A stretch of DNA of 5,406 nt from Ignavibacteria bacterium (lineage in GTDB: Bacteria > Bacteroidota > Ignavibacteria > Ignavibacteriales > Melioribacteraceae), in contig DSBF01000221.1 in NCBI GenBank assembly GCA_011049495.1, positions 1 to 5,406 of the forward strand. The letters run 5' to 3'. The notes beneath the pieces are model-generated. The model was given only the letters and a program-made list of their open reading frames with translations. It did not search any database and was not told the DNA's origin. Below are positions 1-5,031 of this stretch, one piece after another. The position numbers and the translations under genes were made by a program. Position 1 is the first letter of the stretch, and each line of letters opens with the position of its first letter.

Positions 1-1218
1 CCGCATGCTTTCGGCAGCCTCTTTTATTTTTGTTAAGTCGCGCACCATTTCACTCCAGCCGTACCAAAGTGAGTAGTCGGGATTAGCATGAAACGCGCCT
101 TGAAAAGTTCTCATACGATGTTTAAGAAACATTACAAATAAATCTTGTTCAATTACTGTTGGAGCATCGTGAAATGTTAGAAGCATCGGGTAATTGTAGG
201 GATAACTTCCCGGTTTCTTTAAAATACCGTCTTCGTATAAACCGGCAACTACATTGATTGCTTCTGCCATTAACCGGTCGGCTTCGCGAATCATGTCATC
301 GGCTTTCTGCAGCTCTTCTTTTACAAAATTTTCGGAATGGCAGTCGCCGCAGATACCAATCATCTTATCACGTTCTCTCTGCCAATCTTCGGCGGTTAAT
401 CTTGCAACATCGGCTGCTTTAATGGTCTCCACTAATTCTGTCGGATTGCCTTGCGGATCTAAAGCCCCGAGCGCCTTTAAAATTGTTGTTTGATCATTTG
501 CCCACTGCTCATCTTCCGGTAAAGGCAATTTAACGGCAAGGAATCCCCATGCAGTTCTAACCTCATGATCACCATCCGGCATGTGACAAGTTTGGCAAGT
601 TGGCGCTGCTGTGTTTTCGGGGAGAATTCCGTTTTGTTTTAATAAGTACCGCACACCATGTTTTGAAGTTGAATACATTTCCCATTGTGCGTGATCGAAA
701 CCTTGATGACAAGTTTGACATGCCTGCGGCTGGCGTGCTTCTTCAACGGAAAATGTGTGACGGGTGTGACACGCGTCGCAAGATGCATGCCCGAATGTGG
801 AACCTTCAGCTTTCAATTGTTTGATCTCTTCCTCGGTCTTAATGCCGATCTTATGGCATCCGCCGCACCCTTTTTGACCTTCTATCAAACTCATCGGCTG
901 CATGTGAATTGTTGGCATCGCATTCATTGCCATCCATGCTAATGCGTGTTTACCTTTTTGATACTGTTCGGATTGAGTTGAATGACAGGTGCTGCAAGTT
1001 TCGTATGTCGGCAGTTCGGCTTTTGCATAATCTTCCGAAGTAGTATGCGCGCTACCGTGGCATGTTTCGCAGCTTACGTCGTTTTCCGAGTGTTTGCTTA
1101 TCTGCCAATCCGAAACGGCTTTTGGGGTTACTTCGTAGTGACATTCGACACAGTCTTGAGCAAGTAATGAAAAGGGGAGTAATAATAAAAACAAATACAG
1201 GGGTTTTGTTAGTTTCAT
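1..1218 (-). CDS. hao: HAO-family octaheme cytochrome c (C-terminus cut off by window edge)
   Basis: The reverse strand reads open from ATG at 1218 to the window edge, giving 406 residues with no stop. The start follows GGAGAG, four bases upstream. Residues 1-20 are a Sec signal peptide (basic end, leucine-rich core, LLA before Q21), so the protein is exported and matures outside the cytoplasm. Eight CxxCH haem sites begin at C23, C50, C75, C118, C147, C167, C208 and C290. After site 6 comes GFDHAQWE (D175-H176) and then SKHG, which matches the Asp-His active-site pair of hydroxylamine oxidoreductase. The region 339-388, with FHANPDYSLWYGW, also looks like the HAO C-terminal domain. In this family the fourth haem (C118) is usually catalytic. 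Substrate direction is unclear: known members oxidise hydroxylamine or hydrazine, or reduce nitrite and hydroxylamine to ammonia. A reductive role fits the anaerobic neighbours better, but this is inference. Other octahaem families (ONR, OTR) are less likely because of the DH and KHG motifs. Confidence 0.88.
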   Translation of the reverse strand, partial: MKLTKPLYLFLLLLPFSLLAQDCVECHYEVTPKAVSDWQISKHSENDVSCETCHGSAHTTSEDYAKAELPTYETCSTCHSTQSEQYQKGKHALAWMAMNAMPTIHMQPMSLIEGQKGCGGCHKIGIKTEEEIKQLKAEGSTFGHASCDACHTRHTFSVEEARQPQACQTCHQGFDHAQWEMYSTSKHGVRYLLKQNGILPENTAAPTCQTCHMPDGDHEVRTAWGFLAVKLPLPEDEQWANDQTTILKALGALDPQGNPTELVETIKAADVARLTAEDWQRERDKMIGICGDCHSENFVKEELQKADDMIREADRLMAEAINVVAGLYEDGILKKPGSYPYNYPMLLTFHDAPTVIEQDLFVMFLKHRMRTFQGAFHANPDYSLWYGWSEMVRDLTKIKEAAESMR

Positions 1219-1222
1219 GGTT

Positions 1223-1228
1223 CTCTCC
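1223..1228 (-). promoter_or_regulatory. Ribosome binding site of the octaheme cytochrome gene
   Basis: GGAGAG lies four bases before the ATG at 1218. It is the strongest Shine-Dalgarno match in the window and fixes the start, which is also directly followed by a signal peptide. Confidence 0.7.
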
Positions 1229-1230
1229 GG

Positions 1231-1247
1231 TAATTGGTTTACAATTA
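1231..1247. promoter_or_regulatory. Small palindrome just before the octaheme gene RBS
   Basis: TAATTG and CAATTA flank a five-base centre (GTTTA). The palindrome ends three bases before the GGAGAG site, so a bound protein or an RNA fold here could affect expression of the cytochrome. The arms are AT-rich, so chance is possible. Confidence 0.25.
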
Positions 1248-1281
1248 ATTTGATTTACTTTTATATGTGATTTATATAAAA

Positions 1282-1307
1282 AGTTCGACCAACTAAAAAT
1301 CCGAACT
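1282..1307. promoter_or_regulatory. Candidate operator, AGTTCG-N14-CGAACT
   Basis: A perfect six-base inverted repeat with 14 bases between the arms, so the arm centres are 20 bases apart, about two turns of DNA. It is GC-richer than its surroundings and lies 64-90 bases upstream of the octaheme cytochrome start, where a regulator would sit. The gap has no promoter of the TTG-N20-TAnnTTT form seen elsewhere in the window, which would fit an activator-dependent promoter. The regulator is unknown. Confidence 0.35.
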
Positions 1308-1360
1308 GATTTAATTGAGAACTGTGTAAATTTAATCGTAATTGATTATTCAAACTAGGT

Positions 1361-1428
1361 AAAAACGCAGCAACTTATACACAAGCCAATTTGGAACAAG
1401 TATACATGCCGCCAAGAAAGCGCTGCGT
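1361..1428 (-). terminator. Long terminator-like inverted repeat after the DUF1858 gene
   Basis: On the minus strand ACGCAGC (1428-1422) pairs with GCTGCGT (1371-1365), followed at once by a run of five T (1365-1361). It begins nine bases after the stop codon at 1438. The interior is about 50 bases and contains smaller inverted pieces (TATAC/GTATA and CCAA/TTGG), so a branched stem is possible. The outer end reads GTAGAGACGCAGC, which resembles the arm of a short dispersed repeat, so this may be a repeat relic acting as a terminator. The large loop keeps confidence moderate. Confidence 0.4.
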
Positions 1429-1437
1429 CTCTACTGA

Positions 1438-1959
1438 TTATGTTCTTTTCACAAATGTTTTGAACTTTTCATCACCGGCTTTTTCCGTATACGTTTTAAA
1501 TCCCTTTTCTTCCATAATTTTTATTAACGGTGCTGGGACAAAAGGAGTTATTAATAAATAGTTTTCCTCTTCTTTTAATGTAAGAATATCCTTCGTGACT
1601 TTTGCCGCCGGATGATTTCCGTTTTCCAAATCTTCGCGGGCTTCATATTCTTTAACAATTTTGTTTTCATCTACCCAATTTGGCTTTTCTTTTATACTTT
1701 GGAAAAACTCTTCCACTTCATCAGCCTCTTCAAGTCCGGCTGCTTTACGCAGTTCGTTTATTAGTTTTGCAAGTGAGACATTGCCAACAACCGCAGCTTG
1801 TTTAAGCGAAATAACCTTGGCAACCGTTCTTCTTAAAACCGGATTTTTCAATTTCTTAAAAACCGGTGCAATCTCGATTAATTTTTCTTCCAACTGCGGA
1901 TAATTTTTAAGTAAATCACCCACTAATGTTTTCGGGGTTATATCCGCGTTATGTGACAT
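1438..1959 (-). CDS. DUF1858-DUF2249 domain protein
   Basis: A 173-residue cytoplasmic protein without signal peptide or membrane segment. Residues about 8-70 form a DUF1858 domain (VGDLLKNYPQLEEKL, then NPVLRRTVAKVISLKQAA), the domain found at the N-terminus of the iron-sulfur repair protein ScdA. Residues about 110-172 resemble DUF2249 (LLITPFVPAPLIKIMEEKGF and a beta-rich tail), although the His-Asp-Pro usual before the conserved Pro-Leu is not present. The start at 1959 follows the toxin stop codon (TAA, 1963-1961) by one base. I see no good ribosome binding site of its own and no promoter nearby, so it is probably translated by ribosomes that have just finished the toxin. Its molecular activity is not established; a role in redox or NO-stress metabolism is inferred from the domain and the hemerythrin gene upstream. 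Confidence 0.82.
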   Translation of the reverse strand: MSHNADITPKTLVGDLLKNYPQLEEKLIEIAPVFKKLKNPVLRRTVAKVISLKQAAVVGNVSLAKLINELRKAAGLEEADEVEEFFQSIKEKPNWVDENKIVKEYEAREDLENGNHPAAKVTKDILTLKEEENYLLITPFVPAPLIKIMEEKGFKTYTEKAGDEKFKTFVKRT

Positions 1960-1960
1960 T

Positions 1961-2284
1961 TTATCTCAATATTCTTTCGTTTAATATTTCTTGAATATTT
2001 CTTCTGCCATCAAGAACTGAGTGAACATAGATTATTTCCTTTTTAATTTCGTATATAATGCGATAGGGTTTATAATGAATTTCTAAATATTTTTTTATAC
2101 CCGTACTTCTTAATTCTTCAGGAATATGACCTCTTGTTGGCTGTTTTTCTAATTTGTAACAAGTTTCTTCAATTTTATCGAGAAGCTTGTTTGCCATATC
2201 AAAGGAATCATTGATAGCAACATACAAGAAGATTTCTTTCATGTCTTCTTGAGCTTGAGGATCAATCTTTACAGTAAATTTCAT
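1961..2284 (-). CDS. ParE/RelE-family toxin of a type II toxin-antitoxin pair
   Basis: A 107-residue basic protein with the RelE/ParE fold pattern: beta-strand start (MKFTVKIDPQAQEDMKEI), two helices with ANKLLDKIEETCYKLEKQP, the strand region KKYLEIHYKPYRIIYEI, and the end VLDGRRNIQEILNERILR, which is typical of this superfamily. Its ATG overlaps the antitoxin stop codon as ATGA, the usual antitoxin-first layout. ParE members poison DNA gyrase, while RelE members cut mRNA on the ribosome. The sequence alone does not settle which applies. The full length and intact conserved C-terminal strand suggest an active toxin. Confidence 0.9.
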   Translation of the reverse strand: MKFTVKIDPQAQEDMKEIFLYVAINDSFDMANKLLDKIEETCYKLEKQPTRGHIPEELRSTGIKKYLEIHYKPYRIIYEIKKEIIYVHSVLDGRRNIQEILNERILR

Positions 2285-2556
2285 TGCGATTTCTTCTTCA
2301 ACTCTTTACGTATATCACCAAAAGTTTCTTTGATTCCTTTTGCATTTGGATTTTCTTCGCTTGTCATTGCTAATAATTTTAACATTGCCAGTGTTTCTTG
2401 TGTCTTTTCATATAGCTTGATATCCTGAACCACAACTTTCGCTTCACCATTTTGAGTAATGATAAGTGTATTTTGGTTTTTATTTATTTGATTTACCAAG
2501 TCGGCGGCATTAGCCTTTAAGTAACTTATTGATTTTACTGATTCACTTAATCTCAT
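2281..2556 (-). CDS. Phd/YefM-family antitoxin
   Basis: A 91-residue protein. Residues about 5-60 match the Phd/YefM DNA-binding domain (SISYLKANAADLVNQI, then a strand pair with LIITQNGEAKVVVQDI and LYEKTQETLAMLKLLA). The charged tail after residue 65 would wrap and neutralise the toxin. It is translated ahead of the toxin with a four-base overlap. AAGGA lies six bases before the ATG and sits inside the operator half-site, so protein binding there could block the promoter start region. Antitoxins of this family repress their own promoter, and the repeat set at 2560-2586 is the likely target. Confidence 0.9.
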   Translation of the reverse strand: MRLSESVKSISYLKANAADLVNQINKNQNTLIITQNGEAKVVVQDIKLYEKTQETLAMLKLLAMTSEENPNAKGIKETFGDIRKELKKKSQ

Positions 2557-2559
2557 TGT

Positions 2560-2586
2560 TAGTCCTTTTTTGGACTAAATATAGTC
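2560..2586. promoter_or_regulatory. Operator of the toxin-antitoxin pair: three TAGTC/GACTA half-sites
   Basis: On the plus strand TAGTC (2560-2564), GACTA (2573-2577) and TAGTC (2582-2586) alternate in direction. The inner pair extends to a perfect seven-base inverted repeat (2559-2565 with 2572-2578) around six T. The outer pair brackets the -10 element. A repressor bound here would cover the -10 element, the start point and the antitoxin ribosome binding site. Assignment to the Phd-type antitoxin is inferred from position. Confidence 0.65.
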
Positions 2587-2606
2587 TTCTCTTTTTCATA
2601 AATCAA
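2576..2606 (-). promoter_or_regulatory. Promoter of the antitoxin-toxin-DUF1858 operon
   Basis: Minus strand TTG at 2606-2604, 20 bases, then TATATTTA at 2583-2576, close to the Bacteroidota -33/-7 pattern. It can also be read as TTGATT-N17-TATATT. The expected start is near 2570, leaving a leader of about 14 bases. It serves the toxin pair and, by read-through, the DUF1858 gene. Confidence 0.65.
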
Positions 2607-2643
2607 GTTTTTTGACGGACACACAACTAATTTTATATCTTCT

Positions 2644-3867
2644 TTAAATGTCATACTGCAAAATTCTCCTTTCGCCTTCTAATTCTCTGAATTCGGCAAT
2701 GTCTTGTGTTAGTTCAACCGTTCCTATATACTTTCCGTCTTTATCCCGAACCGCGTAATATGAAATGTGAACATACTTGCCGTGAAAATTAATCCAGAAC
2801 TTTGCCGCATCTTGCTTGCCGGATTTGAAGTCATCCAAAATTTGATTAACAATATGCACACTTGAAGGAGGATGACAATATTGAACTTCTCTTCCGAGTA
2901 TAGCTTTGCTGCGTTGAAATATTCTATCGGTTCCATGTGAGAAGTAACGTACTTTATCATCTTTATCGACAAATGTAATATCAAGCGGAACTGAGTTGAA
3001 TATACCTTCAAGTTCATCCGGAGATAAACTGCCTGTTGATAGTTTGAACTTGGATTCTTCTTTATCGGATCGATCTGCCTTTGTATCAAATTCAGGTTCC
3101 CATCTTTTTTCGGGATAGTAAATACAAAATCCTATTTCGTCACTTTGCTGGTCTATTTCATACCATTCTATATCGGTGAAAGTATCGATACACATCGGGA
3201 AGAGAATATTTTCTTCTTTGTAAATCATTTCCTCGATTGATTTAAGCGCTGGCTCAAACATGAATTCTTTGAAACCGTTGATAGTTTCTAAGTCAAGATT
3301 TTCTTTTTCATCGAAAACGGAAAAGGCGGATTTTAATAAAGCTCTTGTTTCATCATGCTTTCCCCACATAACCATTGGTGGTCCGGTTATATTGTGTTTC
3401 TCTAAAAATGGGAAGACAAGATTCTCTTTTCTTACATAATGTTTTTCAATATCCATCAATAAATTAAATTGTTTATTGATTTCATTTAATGTTTCAGTCG
3501 GTGCTTCGTTATAATTTTCAGTCGGATAAAGTTTGCGAATATTTTCGATTACTTTTTCTACTTCACGATTTTCGTTTATGAAAACATCAACCGGGTGACC
3601 TTCGGGAATTTCTTTTGAGAATTTACTCATCAAATTTCCTTTTAGTGCATCGGAATGAAGGTCGCAAAATTTTAAAACTTCTTCGCGGTCTAATCCCTCT
3701 CTAATTAATTCTTCTTCGGCTTGAACTACTTCGCCGTAAGGGACTTCACCCATAATTTTTTTTAGTTCCTTTTGAGTCTCTTCAACCGAAACTCCTTTGT
3801 GTAATTTGAGTATAAGCTCTTTTAGAATTTTTACTCTGTGTTCGCTGTTGTTTATGAATTCACTCAT
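2644..3867 (-). CDS. DUF438-hemerythrin-PAS protein, probable diiron gas or redox sensor
   Basis: A 407-residue cytoplasmic protein counted from the ATG at 3867. Residues about 10-78 are DUF438 (ILKELILKLHKG, then CDLHSDALKG at 68-77). Residues about 90-245 are a hemerythrin HHE-type four-helix bundle, with candidate iron ligands in GHPVDVF, EKHYVRKENLVFPFLEKH, WGKHDETRALL and YKEENILFPM. Residues about 275-395 are a PAS domain (FNSVPLDITFVDKDDKVRYFS, CHPPSSVHIVNQIL). Hemerythrin domains bind a diiron centre that reacts with O2 or NO; the PAS domain suggests signal sensing. No output domain follows, so it would act by protein contact or as a repair or scavenging factor. A longer reading from 3903 adds 12 residues, but those are encoded by the repeat arm and lie upstream of the predicted transcription start. 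The chosen ATG has AAAGGT six bases ahead. A gap of 87 bases and a promoter separate it from the antitoxin gene. Confidence 0.88.
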   Translation of the reverse strand: MSEFINNSEHRVKILKELILKLHKGVSVEETQKELKKIMGEVPYGEVVQAEEELIREGLDREEVLKFCDLHSDALKGNLMSKFSKEIPEGHPVDVFINENREVEKVIENIRKLYPTENYNEAPTETLNEINKQFNLLMDIEKHYVRKENLVFPFLEKHNITGPPMVMWGKHDETRALLKSAFSVFDEKENLDLETINGFKEFMFEPALKSIEEMIYKEENILFPMCIDTFTDIEWYEIDQQSDEIGFCIYYPEKRWEPEFDTKADRSDKEESKFKLSTGSLSPDELEGIFNSVPLDITFVDKDDKVRYFSHGTDRIFQRSKAILGREVQYCHPPSSVHIVNQILDDFKSGKQDAAKFWINFHGKYVHISYYAVRDKDGKYIGTVELTQDIAEFRELEGERRILQYDI

Positions 3868-3899
3868 GTTGTTACCTTTCATTTTGATGGGGCTGAAGC

Positions 3900-3930
3900 C
3901 CAAAATATTTTTGAATCAAATTATCGGCAA
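3900..3930 (-). promoter_or_regulatory. Promoter of the DUF438-hemerythrin gene, inside the repeat element
   Basis: TTG at 3930-3928 (part of the inner inverted repeat), 20 bases, then TATTTTGG at 3907-3900 (its last two bases touch the left REP arm). Also readable as TTGCCG-N17-TATTTT. The expected start is near 3894, giving a leader of about 27 bases to the ATG at 3867. This placement rules out the longer N-terminus. Confidence 0.55.
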
Positions 3931-3965
3931 TAAAAATTTATTTATAAATTGCCGACTAAAAAAGC

Positions 3966-3989
3966 AAAAAAGGTGAGGGCTTTAGCCCC
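3966..3989 (-). terminator. REP arm acting as a weak terminator after the ferredoxin-like gene
   Basis: Thirteen bases after the stop codon (4004-4002) the minus strand has a short GC stem (GGGC-TAAA-GCCC), five bases, then six T (3971-3966). The stem is short and the T run is not directly adjacent, so efficiency may be low. Confidence 0.4.
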
Positions 3990-4001
3990 ATCTTATTTAT
4001 T

Positions 4002-4835
4002 CTAATTTATTTGTGTTTCTTTTAAAATTTTTCCGTCAATACCGATTACAATTACATTAACTTCAATTTCGCTTTTGGTAAAATCAATTGCCTGCTGAAC
4101 CATTTGAACCAAACCGCTGCAGCAAGGAACTTGCATAACTAAAACCGTAATAGCTTTTAATCTGTTTTGTTCTAACATTGTTATAAGCTTATCAAAATAA
4201 GCTTGTTTGTTGGTGTCTAGTTTTGGACAGGCGATTGCAAGACTTTTTCCTTGGAGAAAATCTTTATGAAAATCGGGATAAGAAAAACCGCAGCAATCGG
4301 CGGCAAGCAATAAATGTGCGTCTCTGTAATATTTCGCTTCAGGAGAAACAAGATGTAATTGAATAGGCCAATGTGTTAAATGAGATTGTCTTTTACCCGA
4401 TTTATTATCTAAATCAAAATGATTTTCGAATGACATCTCTTTTGAACCGTGACAACCGGCATGCTCAACTTTTTCGTTTCTTAAATCCGGAATTGGAACG
4501 TTATTTTTATTCAAGTATTCAATTGCTTCTGTTACAAAATCCAATTCGTTATGATCGATCAAATGTTCTAAGTGAGCTTTGATAACATTCGGTCCGCCTT
4601 TAACAATATATTCCATAACTTTAGTTTCGTTATACGGCTCGGCTTCTCGTTTTTCAATCGTTAGCGCACCTTGCGGGCAATGACCGATGCATGCACCAAG
4701 TCCGTCACAAAATAAATCGCTAATTAGTCTGACTTTACCGTCAATTACTTGAAGAGCTCCTTCGTGACAAGAAGGAACACAATCCCCGCATCCATCACAA
4801 AGAGACTCATCTATCTTAATTATTTCCCTAATCAT
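4002..4835 (-). CDS. Two-cluster ferredoxin-like protein with cysteine-rich C-terminal domain
   Basis: A 277-residue protein counted from ATG at 4835. Cluster 1 is C13-x2-C16-x2-C19-x3-C23, a regular [4Fe-4S] site. Cluster 2 is C43, C49, C53-P54, with leucine (L46) where the second cysteine should be, so it may hold a [3Fe-4S] cluster or an unusual ligand. Residues 150-277 form a separate domain with ADCCGFSYPDFH (C181, C182), IACPKLD (C203) and MQVPCCSG (C238, C239), plus C128 in AGCHGS; such repeated cysteines suggest a further metal or redox site. I recognise the layout as a single-gene anaerobe family of unproven function, probably cytoplasmic electron transfer. A start at 4892 would add 19 mostly hydrophobic residues, but those bases overlap a good promoter; GGTGA five bases before 4835 supports the shorter form. 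It is divergent from the membrane ferredoxin gene. Confidence 0.82.
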   Translation of the reverse strand: MIREIIKIDESLCDGCGDCVPSCHEGALQVIDGKVRLISDLFCDGLGACIGHCPQGALTIEKREAEPYNETKVMEYIVKGGPNVIKAHLEHLIDHNELDFVTEAIEYLNKNNVPIPDLRNEKVEHAGCHGSKEMSFENHFDLDNKSGKRQSHLTHWPIQLHLVSPEAKYYRDAHLLLAADCCGFSYPDFHKDFLQGKSLAIACPKLDTNKQAYFDKLITMLEQNRLKAITVLVMQVPCCSGLVQMVQQAIDFTKSEIEVNVIVIGIDGKILKETQIN

Positions 4836-4872
4836 TCCATTCACCATTATAAAAAGAAATATTGTTCCGATT

Positions 4873-4903
4873 AAAAAATAGAGAACACGCATGTCTTTTG
4901 CAA
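4873..4903 (-). promoter_or_regulatory. Promoter of the ferredoxin-like gene
   Basis: TTG at 4903-4901, 20 bases, then TATTTTTT at 4880-4873; also TTGCAA-N17-TATTTT. The expected start is near 4867, giving a leader of about 32 bases to the ATG at 4835. Because it overlaps the codons of the longer reading frame, it argues against the ATG at 4892. Confidence 0.55.
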
Positions 4904-4962
4904 GGGAAATCGGTAATAAAACACTTTATATCCATAAAACAAGTCGTTTTAATCGATTTTCA

Positions 4963-4993
4963 TTGACAAATTTCTCCTTTTATAATAATTTTT
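4963..4993 (+). promoter_or_regulatory. Promoter of the NapH-like gene
   Basis: TTG (start of a perfect TTGACA) at 4963, 20 bases after the TTG, then TAATTTTT at 4986-4993. The expected start is near 4999, with a leader of about 33 bases before the ATG at 5032. Its upstream end is 59 bases from that of the divergent ferredoxin promoter, so one regulator could control both. Confidence 0.6.
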
Positions 4994-5031
4994 AACCAGA
5001 AATTTATTTCCGATTATAGGTGATTTATAAA

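Larger units (their letters stand above)
3886..3992. repeat. REPIN-like element: two inverted REP arms around a second inverted repeat
   Basis: The left arm GATGGGGCTGAAGCCC (3886-3901) and the right arm, read on the minus strand as GATGGGGCTAAAGCCC (3992-3977), match at 15 of 16 positions in opposite direction. Each arm is itself a hairpin (GGGC, four-base loop, GCCC) preceded by the tetranucleotide GATG, the build of REP sequences mobilised by RAYT transposases, where a conserved tetranucleotide sits 5' of the hairpin. Between them TCGGCAAT (3924-3931) and ATTGCCGA (3948-3955) form another perfect eight-base inverted repeat. No transposase is in the window. Copies elsewhere in the genome would be needed to confirm mobility. 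Confidence 0.6.

Noticed and set aside
254..1253. Several plus-strand open frames of 60-85 codons opposite the octaheme cytochrome
   Set aside because: They lie antisense to a long conserved haem protein with all eight CxxCH sites intact; they have no family features.
1344..1357. TTGATTATTCAA as an FNR-type site
   Set aside because: The half-sites TTGA and TCAA are separated by four bases instead of the six required in TTGAT-N4-ATCAA.
1983..2004. Tandem copy of AATATTTCTT inside the toxin gene
   Set aside because: Two copies of an AT-rich ten-mer within codons for a conserved family segment (RNIQEIL); explained by coding.
3868..3903. Twelve-residue extension of the DUF438 protein
   Set aside because: It is encoded by the REP arm and lies largely upstream of the predicted transcript start; the ATG at 3867 has a better RBS.
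4836..4892. N-terminal hydrophobic extension of the ferredoxin-like protein from ATG at 4892
   Set aside because: No RBS precedes it, the bases hold a TTG-N20-TATTTTTT promoter, and the family normally starts shortly before the first cluster.
4936..4950. AAAAC-N5-GTTTT inverted repeat between the divergent promoters
   Set aside because: Arms are short and AT-rich, so chance is likely; noted only because of its position between two promoters.
4960..4985. Minus-strand AAGGAG followed by a four-codon frame (MKID)
   Set aside because: The spacing is too long, it overlaps the plus-strand promoter, and it lies upstream of the predicted minus-strand transcript start.
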